Positions 36,811 to 45,437 of a stretch of DNA of 64,000 nt are shown here, one piece after another. The DNA comes from Pseudoalteromonas shioyasakiensis. Its GTDB lineage: Bacteria; Pseudomonadota; Gammaproteobacteria; Enterobacterales; Alteromonadaceae. The position numbers were made by a program, and so were the translations under genes. The stretch is taken from the NCBI RefSeq assembly GCF_019134595.1, contig NZ_CP077770.1, positions 2,724,501 through 2,788,500 on the forward strand, written 5' to 3'. The notes below the pieces were generated by a model. The model was given only the letters and a program-made list of their open reading frames with translations, had not been told where the DNA came from and did not search any database. Position 1 is the first letter of the stretch. Each line of letters starts with the position of its first letter.

Positions 36811-37506
36811 ATGAATAAAGAAGAATTGTCTTATGCATTAATTGAATCTATATCTCAATTAATTTCAGATCCTTACTCAGCTATTTATAAGCCAAAGAAT
36901 TTTTTACAGCTTGATGCTAGTATTTCAACTTTAGAATACATAAAGAAACATGCTAGTAATGCGATATTACTACGAGATAGACTCGAGGTCCTTAGCTACG
37001 TTTCTAAGATGCTAGACTCAGATTTAGAACAAGTTCTAGAGTTCGGAGTTTTTAAAGGCACAACAATTAATCATATTGCAAAGTTATTACCTAAAAAGAG
37101 AATTTATGGTTTTGACTCTTTTGATGGGCTGCCAGAGCAGTGGAATGGTTATATTGGTAAGCAAGGCGACTTTAATCTCGAAAAGCTCCCCCATGTTGAA
37201 AATAATGTAACACTTATCCCTGGCTGGTTTGATGAGAGTATTGATGCCTTTCTATCTTCAAATCAGTTCAACAGTATATCACTACTCCATATCGATTCTG
37301 ACCTTTATTCATCTGCAAAAACAGTTTTATCTAAACTGGAATCAAAAATAGTCAGAGGTACGATTATAGTTTTTGATGAATACTTCAATTACCCAAACTG
37401 GAAAAACCACGAATATAAAGCTTTTCAAGAGTTTATTGAAAATAGCAACCTTTCATACGAATATCTGGCGATAGGGCACCACCAGGTTGCAGTGAAAATT
37501 ACTTAA
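36811..37506 (+). CDS. TylF/MycF-type sugar O-methyltransferase
   Basis: The 231-residue protein carries the SAM site LEFGVFKGTTINHIAKLLP, YGFDSFDGLPEQW, and the metal-binding region LLHIDSDLYSSAKTVLS with IIVFDEYFNYPNW, all diagnostic of the TylF macrocin O-methyltransferase family, which methylates deoxysugar hydroxyls in a metal-dependent way. It starts 2 bases after the previous stop and is last in the plus-strand operon. Methylation of the nonulosonic acid or an attached group is the natural guess. Confidence 0.85.
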   Translation: MNKEELSYALIESISQLISDPYSAIYKPKNFLQLDASISTLEYIKKHASNAILLRDRLEVLSYVSKMLDSDLEQVLEFGVFKGTTINHIAKLLPKKRIYGFDSFDGLPEQWNGYIGKQGDFNLEKLPHVENNVTLIPGWFDESIDAFLSSNQFNSISLLHIDSDLYSSAKTVLSKLESKIVRGTIIVFDEYFNYPNWKNHEYKAFQEFIENSNLSYEYLAIGHHQVAVKIT

Positions 37507-37525
37507 TTAATCTATATAATAGGTA

Positions 37526-37556
37526 CCTACTTAAGAATATTGCATACTTAAGTAGG
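37526..37556. terminator. Perfect inverted repeat between convergent TylF-type and maf genes
   Basis: The arms CCTACTTAAG (37526-37535) and CTTAAGTAGG (37547-37556) enclose an 11-base loop, midway in the 66-base gap between convergent stops. It could act as a terminator in both directions, although neither side has a strong T-run. Confidence 0.5.
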
Positions 37557-37572
37557 CTGCTCGATTTATATT

Positions 37573-40446
37573 TCAAATAGAATAACCAAAAGTTTTCATA
37601 TAATATCCACAATGTTCATTAATATAATCAATGTCTTTTTTTGACAAAACTGACTTCCAATTATTCAAACTTTGCGAGTTTATTGGCTTAGATAAATCTA
37701 TCTTCCCATGTCCTTTTTTACCTTTTTCAAAAAGGAGATGACTATTAAATACATTCTCGTGTTGGGGTAAACCTAAGTCATCTATAATCTTAGTTAAAAC
37801 TTCACGTGGATTTTCACACATATCTTCATAACGAAAAATACTTAAATCATCTCTAATAGCTGCCATTCGTCTATTATAAAAAAGAACAAACCTTTCTAAG
37901 TTTGAAATATCTTTATTTAACTCATTAAATAATTGTTCATCAATTCCTTTAGCCCAAGCTAATATCCTCGTTTTAAAGTTTTCTTTTTGTTGCTCATCAG
38001 GTAAGCCTTTATCATAGGATATTAAACTGCTAAAAATTGCTCTTGGATCTCGAATAAGAGAAAAACCTTTATATTCATAATTATGCTCCCAAACACCTTG
38101 TTTAAGAACTAATATATCTTTTCGCTTTAAGTCTTTATGGAGACACATTTTACTTTTCCCCCAAACAAACTGCTCTTTAGACTCTTTCAAATAATTAAAT
38201 AATCTTAAATCCTCTAAAAGCTCTTTTTCCCTGAGGTTATGAACAATTGAAATTTGTGGGTGTGCGGACAATGCTCTTAACAGCAATGTTTCACCACTCA
38301 TAGCCATGCTAAATATATGTAAAACTGGCACTTTAAAGTCATTTTCATTAGCGGGTTCAACTAAGTTAGTTAAATCCATCCCCCAGTCACACACTTCATA
38401 GACAGATTTAGGGTAATCTTCTCTTATATCTCTTAGATAAGATCGCCATAACACATTAACTTTATGATAAAGATCTAATATATCTACCTCATTTTTCAAT
38501 GAGCAAAGTTCACTAATGATTGGAGTATGATAATAAAGAAGAGAACCTTTTATAAGATTAAAGTTATGCCTTTCAATAGTATCTCTATACGCATAAAGAT
38601 ACCTTTCTTGTCTTTTTAAGTTTGACAAGCAATCTTGTAGGCTATTAACTTGGTCGCCTGATATTTCCAACAACCCATCTACCATTTTAAGGGTAGCACC
38701 TACATTTAAAAGCTTTCTTATTTTAAATTTATCGACGTTTAAAACTTCAAATTTGGCTTTTATACGATCAACAATTACACTTTTTTCAATTTCGACTACT
38801 AAATCCAATAACTCCGTTGGTAATGTTTCTATGACACCATTTATTTTAGCGCCATCGCCAACATGATAAATACTTGCATCTGAATATAACTTTACAAGCT
38901 TCTCAAACTGACTTATTGAACTTCGAAAAGTATTGTTCGTTTTTACCTCTTTACCAAAATTACCTGGCACTAAATCAGTATCCAACTTCATTTCATTATA
39001 ACCATATTTACCACCTTGGTTATATATACTGTACTCAGAGTGTAATTTATCATGAACAGTTCCATTATCAACACCGAATAGATATATATTCTTAAAGCCT
39101 AGTTCCAAGGCGTAAGAAAGAGCAGTGTTTGAAACTAATGGGTTACAATATGAAATAAAATGAGCGCTTTCTTTCTTTACACTATAGTTAACTAAGTTTA
39201 AGAAATCTGAACTTGCTTCAGCCCCTTTTAAAGTCATACCTGACCAAGAATATAGGTCAAATGTATCAGGGAACACAGTATTAACAGCAAGTAAATTTAT
39301 TTTCTTCAATGTTTCTTTAGAAGCAAGGTCTTCGATTACCTGAAAATTCCTAAATGGCCGCTCTAAAAGAACATGGAAATCGGGAATCACTCCATTTTTA
39401 ATTAAGCTCCCAAGAGCTGATCCAGCAGCTATAATTATTGCCTTTTTAGAATTCTTTTTAATATAGTCTAAATTCAGGTCAAGAGAAGGGCCATTTCCAA
39501 TTACGAAAACTGGCGTTTCTTTATTGGCAGGCTCGATTTTATTTTTAGTAAAAATTGGTATTGAATTTTCCAAGTTACTAAGCGTATGTGCTATGCCAGT
39601 TACTGAATCATTGTAAAACCCAAAGCCATAATGAAAGCTGAAGAACTTTTTCCTAAAATCAGATACTAAGTCATTTATCAGATCTGTACGAAAATGTTTA
39701 ATAATCAAACAAGATGCAACTGAATATGGCCCAATATCATCAACAATATTATAGATATCTTCAATAAATGTTTCTCTAGTTGCCCCTAATAGTAAAAAAA
39801 GGCATTTACCTTCCGAGTCTAGTTTTTCAAGTATTAAATGCCAATCAATACAAAAAAGGCTTGCAAAAAACACTTCAATGTCAGGCTCAACCAAGAAAAT
39901 ATGATCTATAGAAACTGAGTTCACTAACTCTTGGAGTTGATAACCAAGACCAAGACCAAAAAATACAACAGTTGGATAGTTACTCTCTATTTTTGTTCTT
40001 AGTTTTGGTTTATTAGTTTCATAAAACTCATTTATTTCTACGCTTAATTTCTCCATATACCTAATATGAAGTCGGCAGTCTAGATTCCACTTATTCCCAT
40101 CATGAATTTTCAACTTAACAATATCTGGTGAAGTTAAAGCTCTGGTTAATTGTAATTTAGACTGTTCTAAAGGGTCATCATTGTATAAAGGGGATTCAGC
40201 CAAATTAGGAATAAAATTGCCATGACCAGACTTAGTCACATGAAGACAAAAATCTTCTCTCGGTTGAAACTCCTGAATCGCTTTAAATACGTCTGGGTAG
40301 TATTGTTCAAAGGCTGCGAGGTTTTTAGAAAATCGTTCATTTGCTTCAACAGCAAACTTTTGCTCTCTTAGTTCATGCGCCTGCGCATCAGTTAATTTTT
40401 GCTCGAGCTTTTTAAATTCTTCGTTAAAATTTTCTGGGAGGGTCAT
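37573..40446 (-). CDS. maf: Maf flagellin glycosyltransferase fused to a sulfotransferase-like domain
   Basis: Maf (motility accessory factor) proteins transfer CMP-activated nonulosonic acids to flagellin in the cytoplasm before export. This 957-residue protein has a Maf N-domain and the central MAF_flag10/DUF115 domain at about 305-480 (PVFVIGNGPSLDLNLDYIKK, AAGSALGSLIKNGVIPDFHV). Residues 707-957 form an added C-terminal domain reading like a PAPS-dependent sulfotransferase: MAMSGETLLLRALSAHP (5'-phosphosulfate loop region), FSLIRDPRAIFSSLISY (3'-phosphate region, Arg799 and Ser806) and FRYEDMCENP. Typical Maf proteins are 600-700 residues, so the extension is real. The gene lies 11 bases after fliT, at the end of the flaG-fliDST operon. 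Confidence 0.87.
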   Translation of the reverse strand: MTLPENFNEEFKKLEQKLTDAQAHELREQKFAVEANERFSKNLAAFEQYYPDVFKAIQEFQPREDFCLHVTKSGHGNFIPNLAESPLYNDDPLEQSKLQLTRALTSPDIVKLKIHDGNKWNLDCRLHIRYMEKLSVEINEFYETNKPKLRTKIESNYPTVVFFGLGLGYQLQELVNSVSIDHIFLVEPDIEVFFASLFCIDWHLILEKLDSEGKCLFLLLGATRETFIEDIYNIVDDIGPYSVASCLIIKHFRTDLINDLVSDFRKKFFSFHYGFGFYNDSVTGIAHTLSNLENSIPIFTKNKIEPANKETPVFVIGNGPSLDLNLDYIKKNSKKAIIIAAGSALGSLIKNGVIPDFHVLLERPFRNFQVIEDLASKETLKKINLLAVNTVFPDTFDLYSWSGMTLKGAEASSDFLNLVNYSVKKESAHFISYCNPLVSNTALSYALELGFKNIYLFGVDNGTVHDKLHSEYSIYNQGGKYGYNEMKLDTDLVPGNFGKEVKTNNTFRSSISQFEKLVKLYSDASIYHVGDGAKINGVIETLPTELLDLVVEIEKSVIVDRIKAKFEVLNVDKFKIRKLLNVGATLKMVDGLLEISGDQVNSLQDCLSNLKRQERYLYAYRDTIERHNFNLIKGSLLYYHTPIISELCSLKNEVDILDLYHKVNVLWRSYLRDIREDYPKSVYEVCDWGMDLTNLVEPANENDFKVPVLHIFSMAMSGETLLLRALSAHPQISIVHNLREKELLEDLRLFNYLKESKEQFVWGKSKMCLHKDLKRKDILVLKQGVWEHNYEYKGFSLIRDPRAIFSSLISYDKGLPDEQQKENFKTRILAWAKGIDEQLFNELNKDISNLERFVLFYNRRMAAIRDDLSIFRYEDMCENPREVLTKIIDDLGLPQHENVFNSHLLFEKGKKGHGKIDLSKPINSQSLNNWKSVLSKKDIDYINEHCGYYMKTFGYSI

Positions 40447-40457
40447 AAGTAGTATGC

Positions 40458-40754
40458 CTATTTCAGTTGGTTATACATCCCAACCTTTTTCTTATTTTTA
40501 ACTATTGTAGATAATTCTCGTTTTTTTTGCTCTTTTAATTCAGCTAGATCATTACAAAGCGTGATAATACGAGAGTTAATAGTATTAAGAGCGTCTTTAT
40601 CTGAATCAGATATAGATTCTTCTGATGAGAATATTGTCTTTAAGTCACTCAATAGGTTTTGAAGTTGTGAGTTAGACTCTTCTATCTCTAACTCACCAAC
40701 ATGCTTTTCTAACTGAGATAGCGTTGACTCTAGCTGTTCCAACCTAGCTTGCAT
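40458..40754 (-). CDS. FliT-like flagellar chaperone
   Basis: A 98-residue, highly charged, helical protein (MQARLEQLESTLSQLEKHVG through NKKKVGMYNQLK), predicted coiled-coil. The ATG at 40754 overlaps the end of fliS (its last codons read GCAAGCTAG); a longer upstream start at 40805 would run 50 bases into fliS and is less likely. FliT is the FliD export chaperone and is usually encoded right after fliS. Sequence conservation in FliT is low, so this call depends mainly on size, helicity and position. Confidence 0.7.
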   Translation of the reverse strand: MQARLEQLESTLSQLEKHVGELEIEESNSQLQNLLSDLKTIFSSEESISDSDKDALNTINSRIITLCNDLAELKEQKKRELSTIVKNKKKVGMYNQLK

Positions 40755-41166
40755 GAGCACTGTTTTCAGCGAAAGTTTGATTGCGGATATCGGCTGGAAT
40801 TGCATCCCATGCAGATTTGATTTCTTTCAACAAACCAGAAACTTCGTCAACGATAGAAGTATCATTTTTTATACTAGCGTCGATAAGCCTGTCAATCATG
40901 TAAGAATAAAGCGAGTAAAGATTTTCAGTTACTTCACCGCCCACTTCAAAATCTAAACAACCTCTGAGAGCTTCAAGAATAGCGGATGCTTTTGATAAAT
41001 GTTCACTTTTGGCTTCCAAGTGTTTTTTATCTATCGCCACTTTAGCTAAAACCATCTTTTCTATGGCCCCAGCCATTAGCATTTGGATGATTTCATATCT
41101 ATCAGCACCTGCTACTCGCGTTTTCAGTGCTTCTTTTTGATAGTTCTTTACTCTGGCGTTATACAT
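40744..41166 (-). CDS. fliS: Flagellin export chaperone FliS
   Basis: FliS binds unfolded flagellin in the cytoplasm and prevents premature polymerisation. The 140-residue protein shows the family pattern: VKNYQKEALKTRVAGADRYE, IIQMLMAGAIEKMVLAKVAI, LRGCLDFEVGGEVTENLYSL and IKSAWDAIP. Length is normal (about 130-140). It follows fliD by 40 bases and overlaps fliT. Confidence 0.96.
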   Translation of the reverse strand: MYNARVKNYQKEALKTRVAGADRYEIIQMLMAGAIEKMVLAKVAIDKKHLEAKSEHLSKASAILEALRGCLDFEVGGEVTENLYSLYSYMIDRLIDASIKNDTSIVDEVSGLLKEIKSAWDAIPADIRNQTFAENSAHAS

Positions 41167-41206
41167 ACATCACCTTTGGTCATAAATTTATTTATTAATT
41201 CAACTA

Positions 41207-42610
41207 TTAAGACGACTTAGTGAACCCTGGTAAGCTAGATAACTGAGCCGACAAATAAGATTGGGTTGACTGCATGTTTGCAAGCAAAACATCTAAACCA
41301 GCATACTGCTCTCTTAACCTAGCTTCTAAAGACTCCATACGGTATTCGTGATTAATCACATCATCCTCTAAATCATCTAATTGTGAATTTAATGAATCTT
41401 CTCGCTGCTTCATAATGCCTTTAGAATCAACATAATTGTCTAAAAGAGATTCTAACTGCTTAGCGATACCGTTTTCACCTGCAAAAGCCTTGCCAATATC
41501 ATCGTAGTTCTCATCCATAACCTCATTCAAACTACGAACTAAGGTAGACTTTTCTAGATATCCATCTTTATCTACGCCTAAGCCAATATCAAAAATGCTA
41601 GTAAACGGGCCAGCGTCTGTTATCTCTGAAGATAAAGCATTAACTAATTGAGAATCAAATGAACGTATTGTTGAATCACCATTAAGAGGTTTTCCAACAC
41701 GAGTCTGAAAGCCTATTTGACCAATTAAATTGTTATAATTTTTTATAAATTCATCGACGAGCTTAGTTACACTGTCTCTGTCAACTTCAACAGAAAGCTT
41801 AGCTGTTTCATTGTCAACACTCTGACGCTTAGCGACGATAGTCATATCTTGAACAGCATCTTTAAATGTATTGGTATCACTAACGATAGAAATACCATCA
41901 ACTTTGATCTCAGCACTTTTGGCTTCATCACCTGCAGCAATAGCAATACCACCAGCACTCACACCATCGTTAGCAAGCGTTGAAACATTATCTAATTCGG
42001 CGTTGTCATTAGTAATAACTAAGTCATTACCTGTACCTGACACATTTGATGTAAGTACTAATTTTGATTCAGTACCTGTGTTGATGATATTTGCTGTTAC
42101 ACCAAAGTTATCGTCAGAATCATTGATTGCATCACGTAAGTCAGCAAGCGTTGCTCCTGCATCAAGGGTTAAGTCAAAGCTTTTATCACCCGCGGCAAAA
42201 GACAAAGTACCGCCCGATGCGGTCACCACATCATCTGTTGAGGTAAATAAGCCCGCATTAGAGGTAGCTCGACTGCCTTGAGCTAACTCAACAACTTCAA
42301 TGTTAAAATCCCCTGGGGTGATTTTAGATGTCGTTGTAACTGAAATTAAGTCACCATCATCACTTGTTGGCTGCTTAATATTCGCAATACGTTGATTAAA
42401 GTTATCGATATCAGCAAGTTTTTCAATGGTATCTTGCAGTTTAGACATCGCAGACTTTACTTCTCCAAGAGAAGACAACTCAACCTGTAAATTCTCTTCT
42501 TTTTCTGCAAACGCTTGTAGTTTAGGGGTATTCTCAGCTGCAAGTGATGCACTGATTATACTCTCTAGATCTAGCCCAGAGCCAACCCCTGCAGATGTTA
42601 TTAATGCCAT
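41207..42610 (-). CDS. fliD: Flagellar filament cap protein FliD
   Basis: FliD (HAP2) forms the cap under which flagellin polymerises. The 467-residue protein begins with GVGSGLDLESIISASLAAEN, the FliD N-terminal signature. It has a variable Asp/Thr/Ser-rich middle and a conserved C-terminal coiled-coil region (LVNALSSEI, YDDIGKAFAGENGIAKQLES, YAGLDVLLANMQSTQSYLSA). Size is typical for this group. It lies 23 bases downstream of flaG. Confidence 0.97.
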   Translation of the reverse strand: MALITSAGVGSGLDLESIISASLAAENTPKLQAFAEKEENLQVELSSLGEVKSAMSKLQDTIEKLADIDNFNQRIANIKQPTSDDGDLISVTTTSKITPGDFNIEVVELAQGSRATSNAGLFTSTDDVVTASGGTLSFAAGDKSFDLTLDAGATLADLRDAINDSDDNFGVTANIINTGTESKLVLTSNVSGTGNDLVITNDNAELDNVSTLANDGVSAGGIAIAAGDEAKSAEIKVDGISIVSDTNTFKDAVQDMTIVAKRQSVDNETAKLSVEVDRDSVTKLVDEFIKNYNNLIGQIGFQTRVGKPLNGDSTIRSFDSQLVNALSSEITDAGPFTSIFDIGLGVDKDGYLEKSTLVRSLNEVMDENYDDIGKAFAGENGIAKQLESLLDNYVDSKGIMKQREDSLNSQLDDLEDDVINHEYRMESLEARLREQYAGLDVLLANMQSTQSYLSAQLSSLPGFTKSS

Positions 42611-42633
42611 TGTAATACTCCTAAATACTAACT

Positions 42634-43053
42634 TTATGCAGTTCTATCGAACAAAAAACCTTTATTGCTTAATTTATCGGCAAACTCTTCCAAAGCTTTA
42701 GCAACTTCACGAAATTCTTCCGTTGGGATCTCGCGAATAACTTCATCGTTTTCTCTATCTAAAACTTTGATTATTGGCGGATCACCTTTCTCATCAAATT
42801 CAAAAATTAAATTTGTTGAAGTAACTGGAATAAAGTCATTCAGTTTTTCTAAATTTTGCTTAACTTCAGCAATCAGATCTTTTTTGTCTTTTTGCTCAGC
42901 TTTGCTTGTCTTCTCGATATCGATTGGTTCCCTTCCAGCAACTTCTGTGCCTTTTAGTAACTTAGCATCGTTAAGTTCTGCTTTTACACTGCCGCTAGCA
43001 CTTGTTGAAAGGTTTTCACTCGACCTTTGAGTTGAATTAAGATCTATCATCAT
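42634..43053 (-). CDS. flaG: FlaG family flagellar protein
   Basis: FlaG affects filament length in polar-flagellated bacteria. In the 139-residue protein, the first 60 residues are low-complexity and charged. The conserved domain (about 65-135) contains LNDFIPVTSTNLIFEFDEKG, PPIIKVLDRENDEVIREIPT and EEFREVAKALEEF. It opens the flaG-fliD-fliS-fliT-maf operon. No sigma-28 or sigma-54 promoter was found in the 86-base gap upstream, so read-through from the flagellin gene is likely. Confidence 0.93.
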   Translation of the reverse strand: MMIDLNSTQRSSENLSTSASGSVKAELNDAKLLKGTEVAGREPIDIEKTSKAEQKDKKDLIAEVKQNLEKLNDFIPVTSTNLIFEFDEKGDPPIIKVLDRENDEVIREIPTEEFREVAKALEEFADKLSNKGFLFDRTA

Positions 43054-43082
43054 AACACCTCAAAATTTTCTCTCTTAAAGAG

Positions 43083-43128
43083 TATAAGCCACTTCAGTAA
43101 AAAATACCTATGTCCAAAGTGGCTTATA
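43083..43128 (-). terminator. Stem-loop between flagellin and flaG
   Basis: A 12-bp perfect stem (TATAAGCCACTT / AAGTGGCTTATA) with a 22-base loop follows the flagellin stop. There is no T-run after the stem on the minus strand, so it may attenuate, process or stabilise the flagellin message rather than stop transcription fully. Confidence 0.5.
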
Positions 43129-43139
43129 AATCAAGTATA

Positions 43140-44099
43140 TTAACCAAGTAGCGACAGAGCTACCTGAGGACGTTGATTTGCTTGACTTAAAATTGATTGG
43201 CTAGCTTGTTGTAAGATTTGCATCTTAGTTAAGTTAGCTGTTTCTTGCGCAAAGTCTGTATCTTGAATACGTGATTTCGCAGCACTAAGGTTTTCAGCAA
43301 TATTCGATTGGTTACGAATTGTTGATTGGAAACGGTTTTGTACCGCACCTAACTCTGCACGCTTTTTGTCAACGACTGCAATTAGAGAATCCATACCTGC
43401 AAGAACAGCTTGTGCGTTTGCTTGAGTAGATACACTTATATCCGCAGCTTTAAAAGTGTCTTCAAATGTATAACTATTAGCTGCACCTGAAATTGCACTC
43501 ACGCCGTCAGCTAATTCAGTAAGAGTATTACCAGTTACACCCGCAGCAACACCCGCGATACCCGAAAGAGTGAAACCACCATTTGCTTCTAGGCTATTTG
43601 TCGTTGCACCCACAGTTTGCATACTGAAATCGATAGTTTGTACTGCATCAGCACCTACTTGGAACTTAGCATCATAGCTACCATCAAGAAGGTTTTGGCC
43701 ACCAAACGTAGTGTCTGCAGCTACACGGTTTACTTCTAATGAAAGAGAGCGCATTTCATCTTGAATCGCTAAACGGTCTTCATCAGTATTTGTACCATTC
43801 GATGCTTGTTGCGCAAGAGTACGCATACGTTGGAACATTGAAGTTACTTCATCAAGTGCACCTTCAGCTGTTTGCGCAAGTGAAATACCATCGTTTGCAT
43901 TTCGGTTACCTTGGTTAAGACCGTTAACTTGGCTAGTTAAACGGTTAGTGATCTGCATACCTGCAGCATCATCTTTCGCACTATTAATACGTAAGCCTGA
44001 TGATAGACGTTGGAATGAAGTATCCAATGAGTTGCCAGATTTCATTAGCTGGCGCTGTGCGTTCAAAGAACTCACATTAGTGTTTACATATAAAGCCAT
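43140..44099 (-). CDS. Polar flagellin (copy 1)
   Basis: Filament subunit of 319 residues: N-terminal [20 protein letters not shown] with [20 protein letters not shown], a short variable centre, and C-terminal [20 protein letters not shown]. It ends QRPQVALSLLG, where copies 2 and 3 have PQAALSLL. It differs from copy 3 (45657-46616) mainly in the first 150 residues, while the rest is almost identical, suggesting gene conversion. The variable centre is rich in Ser/Thr, the potential glycan acceptors. A sigma-28 promoter lies about 100 bases upstream and the GGAGG ribosome site is good. Confidence 0.96.
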   Translation of the reverse strand: MALYVNTNVSSLNAQRQLMKSGNSLDTSFQRLSSGLRINSAKDDAAGMQITNRLTSQVNGLNQGNRNANDGISLAQTAEGALDEVTSMFQRMRTLAQQASNGTNTDEDRLAIQDEMRSLSLEVNRVAADTTFGGQNLLDGSYDAKFQVGADAVQTIDFSMQTVGATTNSLEANGGFTLSGIAGVAAGVTGNTLTELADGVSAISGAANSYTFEDTFKAADISVSTQANAQAVLAGMDSLIAVVDKKRAELGAVQNRFQSTIRNQSNIAENLSAAKSRIQDTDFAQETANLTKMQILQQASQSILSQANQRPQVALSLLG

Positions 44100-44197
44100 A
44101 TTAGCCTCCGCTTTATCATTTTATAGTTAAACGCGGGATACCCCTACCCTGCTATTTAACCGACTTAGAGTCCTAGATTTATAGTTCTCTAACTCGC

Positions 44198-44224
44198 TTA
44201 TCGTCCGACAAAGCGAAAGCTTTA
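44198..44224 (-). promoter_or_regulatory. Sigma-28 (FliA) promoter of flagellin copy 1
   Basis: The minus strand has TAAA, a 15-base spacer and GACGATAA, one mismatch from the consensus TAAA-N15-GCCGATAA, about 100 bases upstream of the ATG. Confidence 0.8.
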
Positions 44225-44259
44225 GCTTTATTTGTAAATTTTTTAAATTATTTTTAAAT

Positions 44260-45228
44260 TTAACCTTGTAACAAACTTAAAGCCGCTTGGGGTCGTTGAT
44301 TTGCTTGACCTAAAATGGTTTGGCTAGCTTGTTGTAAAATTTGGTTTTTTGTTAGCGCTGCCGTTTCTGCAGCGAAGTCAGCATCTTTAATACGAGATTT
44401 TGCAGCACTTAAGTTTTCAGCAATATTAGATTGGTTGCGAATCGTAGATTGAAAACGATTTTGTACAGCACCAAGCTCTGCACGCTTTTTATCTACTACT
44501 GCGATTAACGAGTCCATACCAGCAAGCACAGCTTGTGCGTTAACTTGGGTTGAAACACTAATCCCACCAGCAGTAAATACCGACGAAAAACTTACTGAGT
44601 CAGCTTGAGTTACTCCATCAATACCACTTAAACCTGCGGCAAGCTCTTCAAGTGTATTACCAGCTACGCCTGCTGCAATACCAGCAATACCCGACAGAGT
44701 AAATCCACCATTAGCCTCTAAACTATTCGTCGTCGCGCCAACTGATTGCATACTAAAGCCAATTGTCTGTACAGCATCCGCACCTACTTGAAAACTCGCT
44801 GAATAACTACCATCTAGTAAGTTTTGGCCACCAAAGGTGGTATCAGAAGCAATTCGGTTTACTTCTGCTGATAACTGACGAATTTCTTCTTGGATAGCTA
44901 AACGATCTTCATCTGTATTTGAACCATTAGCTGCTTGTTGTGATAATGTTCTGATGCGCTGAAAACTTGAGGTAATTTCATCAAGCGCACCTTCAGCAGT
45001 TTGCGCAAGCGAAATACCGTCGTTAGCATTTCGGTTACCCTGATTTAAACCAAGAATTTGAGATTGTAAGCGGTCAGAAATTTGTAAACCTGCAGCATCA
45101 TCAGCCGCACTGTTAATACGTAGACCTGATGAAAGACGCTTAAACGAGGTATCTAAATCGCCACCGGTTCTATCTAGTTGTCTTTGTGCGTTTAATGCAC
45201 TCACGTTAGTATTTACATATAAAGCCAT
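44260..45228 (-). CDS. Polar flagellin (copy 2)
   Basis: Filament subunit of 322 residues, starting [20 protein letters not shown] and ending [11 protein letters not shown]. The D0/D1 ends match copies 1 and 3, but the centre differs ([20 protein letters not shown]), and the DNA is clearly more diverged. Its upstream region has neither a good sigma-28 promoter nor a canonical sigma-54 site; the best candidate is a GG-N9-GC element at 45323-45337. In Vibrio and Shewanella one flagellin is often under different control from the others, so this may be the differentially regulated copy. Confidence 0.96.
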   Translation of the reverse strand: MALYVNTNVSALNAQRQLDRTGGDLDTSFKRLSSGLRINSAADDAAGLQISDRLQSQILGLNQGNRNANDGISLAQTAEGALDEITSSFQRIRTLSQQAANGSNTDEDRLAIQEEIRQLSAEVNRIASDTTFGGQNLLDGSYSASFQVGADAVQTIGFSMQSVGATTNSLEANGGFTLSGIAGIAAGVAGNTLEELAAGLSGIDGVTQADSVSFSSVFTAGGISVSTQVNAQAVLAGMDSLIAVVDKKRAELGAVQNRFQSTIRNQSNIAENLSAAKSRIKDADFAAETAALTKNQILQQASQTILGQANQRPQAALSLLQG

Positions 45229-45322
45229 AATTTACTCTCTTCTTATCTGTCAAAGTAAAGCCAGTTTTTAAAAGTGAACTTGACAAAGTGACCCTTACAA
45301 CGGCAATTCTAAGTCGCCTAGG

Positions 45323-45337
45323 GCAAAAAACTGCCAC
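45323..45337 (-). promoter_or_regulatory. Sigma-54-like element with one-base-short spacing before flagellin copy 2
   Basis: The minus strand reads TGGCAGTTTTTTGCC: good -24 and -12 boxes but GG-N9-GC instead of GG-N10-GC. It lies about 100 bases upstream of the ATG, the right place for a promoter. Confidence 0.35.
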
Positions 45338-45416
45338 TTTGCTGATTAGTTGATTAACTTAAAAGAATTAGAGCAATTAATAGGCCAACTATTAACTAAA
45401 CACTTAAGAATGAGAA

Positions 45417-45437
45417 AAGGCTCCTAATAGGAGCCTT
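45417..45437 (-). terminator. Rho-independent terminator downstream of flagellin copy 3
   Basis: An 8-bp GC-rich stem (AAGGCTCC/GGAGCCTT) with a 5-base loop is followed on the minus strand by TTTTCTC. It is 220 bases beyond the flagellin stop, leaving a long structured 3' region or a separate small transcript. Confidence 0.6.

Noticed and set aside
45243..45270. Sigma-28 promoter for flagellin copy 2
   Set aside because: ACAGATAA and TAAA are present, but the -10 has two mismatches and the spacer is 16. The start of transcription would also fall inside the ribosome-binding site.
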